From positions 8,069 through 72,068 of the forward strand of contig CAKOGP040000058.1 of the NCBI GenBank assembly GCA_933822405.4: a stretch of DNA of 64,000 nucleotides, in the 5' to 3' direction. A model generated the notes under the pieces. It saw nothing but the letters and a program-made list of their open reading frames with translations. It did no database searches and was not told the DNA's origin. Positions 41,764 through 51,417 of this stretch are shown here, one piece after another. Within the stretch, counting starts at the first letter, position 1; every line of letters starts with the position of its first letter. Made by a program: the position numbers and the translations under genes. The stretch is from Cylindrotheca closterium (Eukaryota; Bacillariophyta; Bacillariophyceae; Bacillariales; Bacillariaceae).

Positions 41764-44148
41764 CTACATGATTGACAGGCATCCTTGGAAATGAGTGTCT
41801 CCAGCCCTGACGGTTACTGCCAATTGCAAACTACGAGAGCCATCCAGTGAACGAACATAGAGTCCAGAATTGGAACTAGACACTTCCAATGCGTGCAAGA
41901 GACGAGCGGCTCCGACCACTGAAATTCCATGGCACGTCCCCCGACCCAAAGAAAAGGAAGCAATAGTGACATGGCCCAAACGAATAGATTCAAAACGCAC
42001 TTCATCTCCTGACTGCATTGCACCCTTACCCGCAACTTGTACATGACAAACTAGCATGGCTGGAAGCGATAACGAAGATCGTAGGCCAAAACAACTTTGT
42101 TTCCATGCTTCGCTATTTTGTTTGGGCAACGGTGGGGCTTTCAGAACATCGTTCAGAGGTCTCGCTCTTCGGCGGTTTCGTTTTCCCAGCCTATCGGTTC
42201 CAACCGAAGCTTCGTTTTGGCCTGAAGATTCAGGAGGCTGTTGCCCGCATCCTTGGAGAGCCTGCACGAAAGGTTGCACGAAGGCTCCACGAACCACCAC
42301 AGTAGACGTGTCATCGTCGGATTCGGTATCGTCTTTTCCATTTTCGTTCATTCCTTGCTCTTGCTGAATTGATGACTGGCCGTCTTCCTTCTTTTGTGAA
42401 AACTTTTCGTCCTCTTCCGAATCTTCAAGGGAAACCAGGCGGCTCCAGTAGATTCGACACATTTTTACCGAAGTAGGTTTGACGGAAAGTCTACCCCATC
42501 CGCCTTCCCAAAGTCGCCGGACCAGATTTCCAGACGGTGCAGTACCTTCCGCTTTGGATGCAGCTGTACTAGGGCTTTTCGTATTTCCTTTCCAATACAG
42601 TTGCCCCTGAGGCGTATCCACGTAATCTCTGGGGAACATGGGAATTGGTGGACTGCATTCCAATTTCAAGTGACTTTCTTCCACCATACCCATAGGGCAG
42701 CAAGGTCCAGCCAGAACGAGCTTCATCCAAATCGCTTTTGCCAATGTGGGATCAGCACAGTGAATCTCCCATCCGGAAACGGCTTGGTTGGGCAAGCATT
42801 TTAGCTCCCGTGGCGCTTGCCAAATCAACAGTGCCTGGTTCGGCCCAATCTTGGATATCATTGTCTCTCCACCCCCCTTTTCAAGATTCATTTGCTCTAT
42901 ACTTCTCTGCATTTGAGTCACATGTACATGCAATCCCTCCAAAGATGGCGACCTTTCTTTTAGGTTCGTCTTTGACCCTTGAGAGTTGCCGTCAAGGTGC
43001 AAAGTAACATGGAACATGGATCCATGCGGCAAGCAAGTCTCGGGCACTTGTTCGTCCGGTACTTTAGACCAGTCCCAGCAAGTGAAAGCCGTAGTATCTC
43101 TAACGTGCGTCGGTTGGAGCACATTTCGAATGATGTTCGTGGCCGAGCTCCCGCATAATTGAAAGCATGAATTGCCAATGACATTCGAGGATTCTTCTAA
43201 TTGGATCTTTGATTCCTCTGTCATGATTTGTTCCATATTGTCGCTGAAATCATCGTAAATGGAAGGATGAACAAGGAATTGAACCATCCAACGGTATGAT
43301 TTCGCTTCATTCTGACAGGACACTTTCCATCGAACAGGACCGATAGCTTGCATTGGAAATTGATCCAGACGATGCAGCATTCCACTTCCCATCTGAATTC
43401 CGGCAAAAACCGATTGGTTTGTACCAAAATCTGGGCACATGCGTGACAGTAGAGGCACCAGCGAAGACAGCGGCAAGTCAGACGAGATTGCCAATGTTTG
43501 CCGTTTCCAAGTAACATCTTGGAGGCTGCATCGATTTTCCTGTTCCAAGCGTAGCATAGCACGGCCTCCCCGATTCGAGTGGCATAAGGGTACTCGCCAT
43601 CCCCACAAGGTCTCCATATGAAACCGCTTGGCGTGCCATAAGTGCGTCACCATCCAATTTGCCACGTGTGTTGTTGTTTCCTCTTTCTTCTTGACAGGGA
43701 GTTCATTGTGCTGCCATTCAAAATGCCCTTGACAGAGCGTCGATCTCCTTCCACGTTTGGCTTTTCGTGTCGTCGACTCTGACGACGGCTGGTTTCCCTT
43801 CGGATAGCGATGTTTGTGTTTCTTTCGTTCCACTGCCGTCGTCCTTCGCCTTAGATGTCGACTGGATGTCTTGGCACCTCCACTTCGCAAGGCCACTTCT
43901 GGTTGGACCTGCGAAGGCTTGCTGTTTTGACTACTCCCATGTCTATCCTGAGAACCACTTTGTCCGTTAGCAGCATTTCGAAGTTGGGCATGGAGATCTC
44001 TCAATTCGGGCAATCGACGAGACGCAAAAAGACTGACAGAAACTGTAGATGATTTGTCCAAGAAAGCTGGTAAGTCCTTCCACGAAGGTTGAGAAGAACG
44101 CTTCCGTTTTCGACAAGATCGAACGGTGGCTTCTGTTTTTTCACTCAT
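41764..44148 (-). CDS. POP1: POP1, RNase P/MRP protein subunit
   Basis: 794 residues, one exon. The N-terminal region is highly basic (RKRKRSSQ; ERKKHKHRYPKG). The signature POP1 block THLWHAKRFHMETLWGWRVP lies near residues 168-187. It is followed by SNRGGRAMLRLEQ and the QDVTWKR segment, as in POP1 proteins of other eukaryotes. A POPLD-like domain comes later (PRDYVDTPQGQLYWKG ... LWEGGWGRLSV). The C-terminus ends in a conserved small domain (LGHVTIASFSLGRGTCHGISVV). POP1 is the large scaffold subunit of nuclear RNase P and MRP, needed for 5' maturation of tRNA and for rRNA processing. An acidic insert of about 60 residues (EDSEEDEKFSQ...DDDTSTVV) is species-specific. The divergent neighbour starts 305 bp away. 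Confidence 0.9.
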   Translation of the reverse strand: MSEKTEATVRSCRKRKRSSQPSWKDLPAFLDKSSTVSVSLFASRRLPELRDLHAQLRNAANGQSGSQDRHGSSQNSKPSQVQPEVALRSGGAKTSSRHLRRRTTAVERKKHKHRYPKGNQPSSESTTRKAKRGRRSTLCQGHFEWQHNELPVKKKEETTTHVANWMVTHLWHAKRFHMETLWGWRVPLCHSNRGGRAMLRLEQENRCSLQDVTWKRQTLAISSDLPLSSLVPLLSRMCPDFGTNQSVFAGIQMGSGMLHRLDQFPMQAIGPVRWKVSCQNEAKSYRWMVQFLVHPSIYDDFSDNMEQIMTEESKIQLEESSNVIGNSCFQLCGSSATNIIRNVLQPTHVRDTTAFTCWDWSKVPDEQVPETCLPHGSMFHVTLHLDGNSQGSKTNLKERSPSLEGLHVHVTQMQRSIEQMNLEKGGGETMISKIGPNQALLIWQAPRELKCLPNQAVSGWEIHCADPTLAKAIWMKLVLAGPCCPMGMVEESHLKLECSPPIPMFPRDYVDTPQGQLYWKGNTKSPSTAASKAEGTAPSGNLVRRLWEGGWGRLSVKPTSVKMCRIYWSRLVSLEDSEEDEKFSQKKEDGQSSIQQEQGMNENGKDDTESDDDTSTVVVRGAFVQPFVQALQGCGQQPPESSGQNEASVGTDRLGKRNRRRARPLNDVLKAPPLPKQNSEAWKQSCFGLRSSLSLPAMLVCHVQVAGKGAMQSGDEVRFESIRLGHVTIASFSLGRGTCHGISVVGAARLLHALEVSSSNSGLYVRSLDGSRSLQLAVTVRAGDTHFQGCLSIM

Positions 44149-44453
44149 GATATGTAGTGTATGGTATTGACCACGGATGCAGGCATCGAAACAATAGCAT
44201 GAACATTCGATTCGTTTCCGCTGCCTTGATTTAGGTTCTGGGTGAAATATATTGGTGTCCGTTCGGTGTTCGGTTGCTGTCCGATCGTCGTATTACACGT
44301 GTACGATGAGGCGGGTTTTCCAAACTGTGAAAATATGATTTGTGATTTGTGATTTATTGTTTAATGGAACTGAAAGTTCAATTTCTACTAAATATTCAAC
44401 TCGCGCAAAAGTCGCCAAAAACACCAACTCCATAAATGTGAGAGTTTCGGAGA
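44149..44453. promoter_or_regulatory. Divergent promoter region, POP1 / acidic-repeat paralogue
   Basis: 305 bp between the two start codons, with an AT-rich centre near 44325-44360. No gene seen. Confidence 0.45.
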
Positions 44454-45191
44454 ATGGAAGAGATGGAGGCCATGCTACCAAAAAAAACAGTTTACACCCG
44501 CTTTGTGGCGGTTGATACCCGTTCGTTGAACCTTGTACGGGGGGAAATGAACGATCGACTCAACTTGCCCAAGAAGGCCGAGGAGATCTTGGGCAAGAAG
44601 GCGAATTTGAACAAGATGACCAAGGCCGAGAGAGCCAAGTGGGCAAACAAGGCAAGGGCCAGAAGAAGCAAAGGCCAGAAGGAGGAAATATCTGAAAAGG
44701 AGATCGATTTTGAACCAACCCTTCTTGTCATTATCGAAGAACCAAAGAAGGAGGAAGAAGAAGTCGACGACGTGAACGAGAAGAAGGAATTCAAACCTTC
44801 CCTTCTTGTCGTTATCGAAGATCCAGAGGGAGAAGACTTGAATACCATGGACGAGTCGTCTTTTGATGCTGGATTGATTAATGACGACTTCGATTCTTTG
44901 GAGCAGGATGGTAGCGATGGCGAGATTTTTGCATCACCAACTGAGCAATCTGACAAGGCAGCTACGAATGATATTCCTTCTGATGGAATGGGATCTGGAT
45001 GGACCGAATCTGGAAAGCGCTACAGCCGACGGCTACAGCTCAAGCTTTCGCCAGATAAGAAGGATCCTTCTACTGAAGCTTTGGGATCTGGCATGACGGA
45101 AAAAGGACGACGATACAGTCGCCGAGTGGTAAATCGAAAGGTGCCAAATAAAGCACATTCTTGCTACGGCTTGGAAAGAGATGAAGTATGA
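44454..45191 (+). CDS. Short paralogue of the 403-2838 repeat protein
   Basis: 245 residues. It shares with the gene at 403-2838 the acidic units (LLVIIEEPKKEEEE and LLVVIEDPEGED...DESSFDAGLIND), the sentence NDIPSDGMGSGWTESGKRYSRR, and the closing LGSGMTEKGRRYSRRV. The DNA around the stop codon and about 750 bp downstream also match. It lacks the hydrophobic segment, the three SILK/RVxF-like modules and the TKRRKLN block. Its N-terminus is Lys/Arg/Ala-rich and predicts a helix or coiled coil. No known family. If the long paralogue is a phosphatase regulator, this one would keep only its acidic part; that is inference. Confidence 0.7.
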   Translation: MEEMEAMLPKKTVYTRFVAVDTRSLNLVRGEMNDRLNLPKKAEEILGKKANLNKMTKAERAKWANKARARRSKGQKEEISEKEIDFEPTLLVIIEEPKKEEEEVDDVNEKKEFKPSLLVVIEDPEGEDLNTMDESSFDAGLINDDFDSLEQDGSDGEIFASPTEQSDKAATNDIPSDGMGSGWTESGKRYSRRLQLKLSPDKKDPSTEALGSGMTEKGRRYSRRVVNRKVPNKAHSCYGLERDEV

Positions 45192-46787
45192 TAATAGTGT
45201 GCGACAACACACGAACAACCCATCAGGGAGTGTCACCTGGAAATTCACCCCATCAATTGCATTTACTTTTTCAACCATGATCATCTCACTTTTTTTTCTT
45301 TTCTCTTTTAGGACATTTTGGCGAAAACACATTTTCGCATTTATTTTATTGTCACACTTCCAAGGGATCCTTCGGAAGGCCAGTGTTTGCCTTTGTGGTT
45401 TCTAGTGGATTGGTCACTCACTAGGTCGCATCGGCGACGCGAAACCAGATGATTTCATGGCTTGCTGCGACTGGGTGCTTCCCTCCAGTCTTGTTTGGCC
45501 ACCTAAAACGAATCAATCGTTTGGGTGGGACGACGGGGGTGGGATGGGCAGGTCGAGGCTCGTAAGCGCATCCTGATCAGCAAGATCCCAGATAAGTGGT
45601 CCCTTTAGGATTTGGGATTGGCGTACCTACTTCAAGAACAAGATCATCGATTTGAGATTACTATTTCCAAAGGAAAGCGGAAGCCTCGCTTGGGACATCA
45701 GTGTCATGTGATCCATCAGCCACCCTGCTCTAATATTGGGAGCAAGCGATATCCGTCAGACATGTGAACAGCCGTTGTTGCCAATAATAATAATTTTTAT
45801 TGCAATACTCGGTGGTGCATGCAGTATCGTGATGATGGCACTGGACTGAACATCGCAACAAGGGGGCAACGGCGTCTTCCACCATTTTAAACTAATTACT
45901 ACTATAATTGTAGTACAGTACCAGATTGGCATGTCTTATTGTCATATATACATATTCGAATTGTGGTCTTTTGATTACCTTTTGCAGCGCTAGTACTTTA
46001 GAATAAACTCAGCTATATATCAGATTTTTGTACCATAAAATGTTGCAGAAGAATATTTTCGACTTTTCGGTACACATAAATATGGCGTGAAACAACATTC
46101 TCTAACTGAAACTATTATTTTAAAAAATGACCCGACTACACGAAAAACTGGGCATAATTTAAATATATGGCGTGAAACAACATTCACCAACAAACAAATG
46201 TTTACTATATATATAACGCTATAAATGTGACCTTGTACTGCCTTCGTCCGTCAAATAGTAATGAAGTTTTGCTGTGTGGTAGAGTAAGAACTAGATATGT
46301 ACCAGGTACCTTTGTACGAATACTCTGGGCTAGTAGTGTACGTGTATACCGTATTAAGCAAAGCTGCACTGGTGGGAAAAGAAGACGGGCCACTTTTTGC
46401 AGATTAATATGGCATATATATGAGACAGCACCGTTGTCATGTTGGCAGTCACGTCACTCATATATTTGATGGTTCGAATCATCGTCCATCTAGTATCATG
46501 ATCCTATGATCATCCATCAGTACTAGCTAGCTCCTACTAGTACTTCAATGTCTGATTTTTTTCAGGGATGGGAACTTTTACGATGCATATCCAGGGATGG
46601 GAACTTTTACGATGCATATCCATGATCCACTTCAAAAACAACGAATCAATCTGACGAACATTTTAATTCTTCAATTTGAGACTCATCACTTTTATTACAA
46701 TCCTATTCTCGTCGGACGGACTATCATCAGAACTAACATAGCTCCCTCCATGATCTTGACTTTGACCTAAAATATTTTGCTCGAGAA
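45192..46787. other. Intergenic region
   Basis: The first 750 bp are the duplicated 3' flank also seen at 2839-3635. The rest is AT-rich with no supported gene. A GGTTCGAATC word at 46471-46480 resembles a tRNA B-box, but no cloverleaf could be built around it. GAGAA at 46783-46787 is the target-site copy of the retroelement that follows. Confidence 0.6.
46563..46620 (+). repeat. Tandem duplication, two 29-bp copies
   Basis: Two identical adjacent copies of a unit beginning CAGGGATGGGAAC and ending GCATATC. Confidence 0.95.
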
Positions 46788-46973
46788 TGTGTGAATCTAA
46801 TGGATTTCAGGTAGGATCAATATGATTATGTAGTTAAGTTATATAGAGAGATATAGTTGATGAGTTGTGATGTCAAGAGATCCCTTCTCTTGACGTCCTT
46901 TCTTGAGGTCATTATTCATTCTCCCATCTTCCGTTAGGTCGGCGTACAGACTCTGAGTCCGAATATTCCAACA
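46788..46973 (-). repeat. 3' LTR of the copia element
   Basis: On the minus strand it begins TGTTGGAATATTCGG and ends in CACACA. Identical to the other LTR over 184 bp. Confidence 0.93.
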
Positions 46974-46982
46974 CTCCCTCTT
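46974..46982 (-). other. Polypurine tract
   Basis: AAGAGGGAG on the element strand, immediately before the 3' LTR, as expected for plus-strand DNA priming. Confidence 0.75.
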
Positions 46983-47007
46983 GGGAAAGGAAGTAATGAC
47001 CAAAATG

Positions 47008-50000
47008 TTACCAACCGATAAGGAGGTAGCGGAGAGCAACGAAGGTGGCGGCGTCGAGTGGTTTTGTTCCGATATCGGCCAATTGATCTTTTGTGTCGAT
47101 TTTCTGAATGGAAACTTCCCCTTTGCGGACCGACTTCTTGAAGTGATGATACTTGATGTTAATGTGTTTGGTGCGTGGGCGAAGTTTGTCGGCTGTCGCG
47201 AGTTCGATTGCTCCATTATTGTCCTCGAAAGCTTTACATTTGAAAATCGGTTTGGTATAGTTGAAAGATTTGATTCTCTTTGCGAGTTCTTTGAAAAATC
47301 GGATTAAAACGAGCACAGTTCGCAGTGCCTGGGAAAGACAGATGTATTCGGCCTCCGTGGTGCTTAAAGCGATCTCTGTCTGCATCTTGGAATGTGAATA
47401 GATCAAGCAATTGTTAAACATGATATGGTAAGCTGTTCGCGATTTTGCAGTTGCTGGGTCTTCGGCGCTGTGTTTGTTGAAGCCGCCTGCAAAATCTGCG
47501 TCCGCATATACTTCAAAGCCCTTTCCAGATTTTGGCTTCATGAACATACCCTTGTCGCGTGTGTCGCGAAGGTAACAGCAGATTCTCATTACGGCATCCT
47601 CGTGGGATCTCTTGGGAAAGGCCATGAATCGTCCGACTTGAGAGACCGCAAAGATCAATTCAGGTCGCGTCGATCTTGCCAGCCAATTTAGCATTCCAAT
47701 TACAGAACGGTAGTCCCAATGAAGTTGACGCGTTAGCCCACCTTCATCTTTGTGTAAAACTTTGTTTGCTGGTGTTCTGACTTCTCGTCGTGCTCCGCGG
47801 TCCAGGTCGATGTTTACCGTTTCAAGAATGCGTTGGATCAAGGCGGGTTGGGTCAATTCTCGACCTTCGCTCGTCTTGGTCATTTTGATTCCGAGATATT
47901 CGTTCAAATCGCCTTCGTCCGTTAATTTGTACTTTTGTCCGAGCCGTTTGATGACGTCATTAATTTCGCGTCCGTTTGGACCCATCAAAATTGCATCGTC
48001 CACATAAACGATAAAAATTGTCTCGCCCTTATAGAAGACTGCTTTGTCGACCTTCGATTGTTTGAAACCGATGTCCTTCAGCCCCTTTCGGAGAAAATCG
48101 AACCATACCTTGCCCGCCTGCTTGGCCCCGTAAAGGTTCTTCTTTAATAAAAGAACGTTTTGTTCGTTGTACTCTGACCCGTCCACATAGCATTCTCGCG
48201 GAATTTCCATGTACATTGGGCATTCAACTTCTGCTTGTGGGAATGCAAGGACAAAGTCGATCTGTCGCGTTGTCCAACCATTCATTATAGCGAGTGTTAG
48301 TAGGCTTCGAATCGTTTCCCATGCAACAACTGGTGAATACGTATCCCAGTAATTCACGCCTTTTTCTTGTGAACTCCCATCAATGCATAGTCGTGCCTTC
48401 CATTTGTAAATTTCGCCAGTTCCAACACGGCGTTTTCGTTTCATTGACCAAACACCTCGCATCGCTTTGTGCCCTTGTGGCATAGATTTTCTTGGAACTA
48501 TCTCCCAATGACCTCCTTTCGTATGATCTTCAATTTCTTTGACCATTGCGGTGTGGAAGTGAATCCAATCTCTTTCTTTCTTCGCTTGGTGCAGGTACAT
48601 TGTATCCTCATCTGCTAACGTCGCTGCAAAGGCCATTGGATTGGCAGTGATGCATTCGTCCACTAGTTCTTCTGCATGGACTTCCCTTGCAATGACTGTC
48701 CTGTAAGAACGCAAAGTTAGTTCAAATTCAAGACGCTTTTGGTCGAGGGTACTTGCTGTGTTTTCTTCCCTGTCGTCTCTCCCTCGCTTGCGCTTTTGAG
48801 AGAGAGATTTGTGGGTCTTCAGTGCTTGGATTGTACGGGTTCCCGCATTGTCCTCCCTCTGAAGAGCTGGATGTTTGAAAGTCGCGCTATCAAGTAACGG
48901 TGTTGTTGGACCTTTGGCCTTTCGGGAGAGTCGTGGCAGCAAATTTGGGCTGGTGTCCCGTTGACTCTCCCTCATTTCTCGACCTTGGGTTTGACCTTCA
49001 GCCTTTCGGGAGGATGGAGGCAGTGAATGTGTGCTGGTGGTCCTCCGGTTCTCCCTCATTTCTCGACTTTGGGTCTGGTGGGAGAGTTGAGGCAGCAAGC
49101 TGCTGGTGTCCCTATAACTCTCCCTCTGAGGCAGCAAGTCTTTGCCGTTGTCCCTCGGATTCTCCCTCTGAGGCAGTAAACTGGTGTCCCTCGGGGATGG
49201 CTTTCCGTTCTCCCTCTGAGGCAGCACGTTTCTGCTGGTGTCCCTCGGGTTCCCCGTTCCGCCAGTTTGAGCTAGTCTATCTTGACCGTTACGCTCAGTT
49301 GTCGAGAGCTGTCGGCTTTGTGCTTCCAGGTGTCCTCTCTCATCAATGGTCTCTGATGTTGGAGTCGAGAGCTCGTGGCGCTTTGCTTGGAGGTGTCCTC
49401 TCTCGTCAATCGGCTCTGACGTTGGAGTTTCGGTACCACTTGACTCTGGCACCTGAGTGTGAGATATTTTTCTTCTTTTGTTTGCTTTGGGCTTCTTTGT
49501 GGATCTCTTCTCATGAATTCGAGTCAATCCCTGCCACCGTCCAATATTCTTCATTGCTGGGATGTCTGTCGTCTCGAAACGTTCGTCGTGCGTCACATGA
49601 AATTGAGGTGAGGTCAATCCTGTGTCAGGGTTTAGAACAAGCGATACCGAATTTGCGTGTTCGCGTGAGAGGCCAAGGAAAATGCCAATTCGCGCCCTAT
49701 CACACCATTTGTTTTCCAAGGAGCTTCCACTCTGTAGTTTTGGATCCAGATTGTAGATGGGACAACCAAAAGTATGGAAGACGTTGACATTTGGTTTGTC
49801 ATCAGAATCAACAAATTTTTGAAGGGCTGTCCTGTGTTCTCCCTCTCGAAGAGTGGAATTGCGGATTTGGGAAGCGTAAACCATAGCGAAACCCCAAAGA
49901 TGCGCTGTGATGGCCGCTGGCCAGTTGTGCTTTGCAAGGAGAAGCATGGAGCGAGCGGAGTCACGAAGGTCACGGATACGCTTCTCGGCTTTGCCATTTT

Positions 50001-51411
50001 GATGATGAGCATTGACTCCGCAGAAGGTGTGTGTTTGGTGTGCAGCTTTGCATGCTGCCTTGAAGGAATTATCAGCAAAAACTCCGTTGTCGCAGTGATA
50101 GTGTTGGATGCGCACACCGTAACTGTTTGCATGGCGTTCAAACGCAAGTTTGGCTTCAAGAACTGAGTTGGCATCGTTGTATTGGTGAAGGTGCACGTAG
50201 TCCAGGTCACTGTAGTGATCAACAAAGACTGTAGCATAATGAAATCGTGCTAGAGTGGGGTGTCCGCGAAGTTGGGGCATCAGACCTGGGACGCTAGTGG
50301 AGCTCATGGTGTCGCCCGACACGACCGATCCAGGCTTGGTTGCTTGACGTGGAGTCTTGCGACTGCCGTCTTTCTTCTTGGAGCGATGTCGCCATTGTCG
50401 TCGGGTTGCCTTTCCAAATTGACAACGGGGGCAGAATGGGAATTCTTTGATAGTTGCGAGCCGACGATCGATGAGGCCTTCTTTGGCACTGGCTTTGAGG
50501 TGCTTGAAAGGCATGTGTCCGAGGCGGTAGTGCCATCGGAGCAAAATAGTCTTTTTATCCGTCTCATTTAGCGATGGTAGAGTTGCTTCTGGCGCTGTAT
50601 CATCCCATTCACCAGTGAGGAGGGATTCAAAATTGAAATCTTCAAGGACTGCTGGTGGCTCTTCAAAGTTATCGACAAAGGTCTTGGCAAGGCTTGGTGC
50701 TGTAGTCCCGTGCAGGTCGAAAGGATCTTTTTCCTTGGGGTCGCAATCTTGACATTGTCGTTCTGATGGAGGATTGGGGTGTGTTCCGTCAGGGAGGTGC
50801 AGATCTTGGAAGGTCAAAGCTGTTGGTCGGATCCGTGCTTCTTGTGCCGTAATGTGCTGAGATTTGAGGTGTGAAGAGAAGGAAGAGTAGCCGGGCTTTG
50901 TCATCAGGAGCGGTAGGTTTGTTTCGCTGTCAAATGGGACAGTTCGGACGCAATTGTTCTCAAAACGTAGTTCCACGGTGTCACCACACACATTGAAGTT
51001 TCGGATTGGTTCCATTCCCTTTCTTTTAGTTGGACCTTGCTTTGACCATTGGCGTGGACTCAGTAAAGTCAGCTTCAGTCGTGGAGCATAGTAGGCATCG
51101 TGTATCAGGTGCTGATGCGTGTGCCCATTGTCGTCCGCGAAAACCAATTGCAGAGTGCCTTTTGCAACGATTGGGATGGAGCCAGAGGCTCCTTCCAATT
51201 TCATACCCTTCACTGGAGTCAATTTCCCAACGAAAAGGTGCCTTATGCCACCGACTGTTGAGGATGTGCAGCTGTCGACCCCAACTGGAATTGAGTCGTG
51301 TTCGAAAGTCGCGTTCATGGCTCTGCAGATGTGGGCTTGATAGCTTTTAAGATGAAGTTCTGTTTTTATATCTTCCACTGAACTCAAGTCGATTATCTGC
51401 TTGCCTTGCCG
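47008..51411 (-). CDS. pol: Copia Pol (protease, integrase, RT, RNase H), downstream of an in-frame UGA
   Basis: The frame continues directly from gag after one stop codon (UGA at 51414-51412); the first ATG lies well inside, so Pol is probably made as a gag extension. The protease active site is VGVDSCTSST. The integrase zinc site is WHYRLGHM...CPRCQFGK, and the catalytic acidic residues lie around VFVDHYSDLD, CDNGVFAD and NGKAEKRIRD. RT motifs are KARLCIDGSSQ, RQIDFVLAFPQAE, KKNLYGAKQAG and IVYVDDAIL. RNase H has STTEAEYICLSQ, EDNNGAIELA and DIGTKPL near the end. No frameshift or stop interrupts it. The linker before the protease is short; a Ser/Arg/Gln-rich stretch lies between integrase and RT. 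Confidence 0.93.
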   Translation of the reverse strand, partial: RQGKQIIDLSSVEDIKTELHLKSYQAHICRAMNATFEHDSIPVGVDSCTSSTVGGIRHLFVGKLTPVKGMKLEGASGSIPIVAKGTLQLVFADDNGHTHQHLIHDAYYAPRLKLTLLSPRQWSKQGPTKRKGMEPIRNFNVCGDTVELRFENNCVRTVPFDSETNLPLLMTKPGYSSFSSHLKSQHITAQEARIRPTALTFQDLHLPDGTHPNPPSERQCQDCDPKEKDPFDLHGTTAPSLAKTFVDNFEEPPAVLEDFNFESLLTGEWDDTAPEATLPSLNETDKKTILLRWHYRLGHMPFKHLKASAKEGLIDRRLATIKEFPFCPRCQFGKATRRQWRHRSKKKDGSRKTPRQATKPGSVVSGDTMSSTSVPGLMPQLRGHPTLARFHYATVFVDHYSDLDYVHLHQYNDANSVLEAKLAFERHANSYGVRIQHYHCDNGVFADNSFKAACKAAHQTHTFCGVNAHHQNGKAEKRIRDLRDSARSMLLLAKHNWPAAITAHLWGFAMVYASQIRNSTLREGEHRTALQKFVDSDDKPNVNVFHTFGCPIYNLDPKLQSGSSLENKWCDRARIGIFLGLSREHANSVSLVLNPDTGLTSPQFHVTHDERFETTDIPAMKNIGRWQGLTRIHEKRSTKKPKANKRRKISHTQVPESSGTETPTSEPIDERGHLQAKRHELSTPTSETIDERGHLEAQSRQLSTTERNGQDRLAQTGGTGNPRDTSRNVLPQRENGKPSPRDTSLLPQRENPRDNGKDLLPQRESYRDTSSLLPQLSHQTQSREMRENRRTTSTHSLPPSSRKAEGQTQGREMRESQRDTSPNLLPRLSRKAKGPTTPLLDSATFKHPALQREDNAGTRTIQALKTHKSLSQKRKRGRDDREENTASTLDQKRLEFELTLRSYRTVIAREVHAEELVDECITANPMAFAATLADEDTMYLHQAKKERDWIHFHTAMVKEIEDHTKGGHWEIVPRKSMPQGHKAMRGVWSMKRKRRVGTGEIYKWKARLCIDGSSQEKGVNYWDTYSPVVAWETIRSLLTLAIMNGWTTRQIDFVLAFPQAEVECPMYMEIPRECYVDGSEYNEQNVLLLKKNLYGAKQAGKVWFDFLRKGLKDIGFKQSKVDKAVFYKGETIFIVYVDDAILMGPNGREINDVIKRLGQKYKLTDEGDLNEYLGIKMTKTSEGRELTQPALIQRILETVNIDLDRGARREVRTPANKVLHKDEGGLTRQLHWDYRSVIGMLNWLARSTRPELIFAVSQVGRFMAFPKRSHEDAVMRICCYLRDTRDKGMFMKPKSGKGFEVYADADFAGGFNKHSAEDPATAKSRTAYHIMFNNCLIYSHSKMQTEIALSTTEAEYICLSQALRTVLVLIRFFKELAKRIKSFNYTKPIFKCKAFEDNNGAIELATADKLRPRTKHINIKYHHFKKSVRKGEVSIQKIDTKDQLADIGTKPLDAATFVALRYLLIGW

Positions 51412-51417
51412 TCAATC
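51408..51417 (-). promoter_or_regulatory. Probable stop-codon readthrough site between gag and pol
   Basis: The element strand reads GAT TGA CGG with gag and pol in one frame on both sides. UGA-CGG is an established viral readthrough context (tobraviruses), where a 3' RNA structure often helps. Confidence 0.6.

Noticed and set aside
46440..46510. Possible tRNA gene (GGTTCGAATC B-box)
   Set aside because: No A-box at the right distance and no acceptor stem could be paired.
48900..49787. Plus-strand ORF of 295 codons inside the copia element
   Set aside because: Antisense to the Ser/Arg-rich linker of Pol; repetitive and without motifs.
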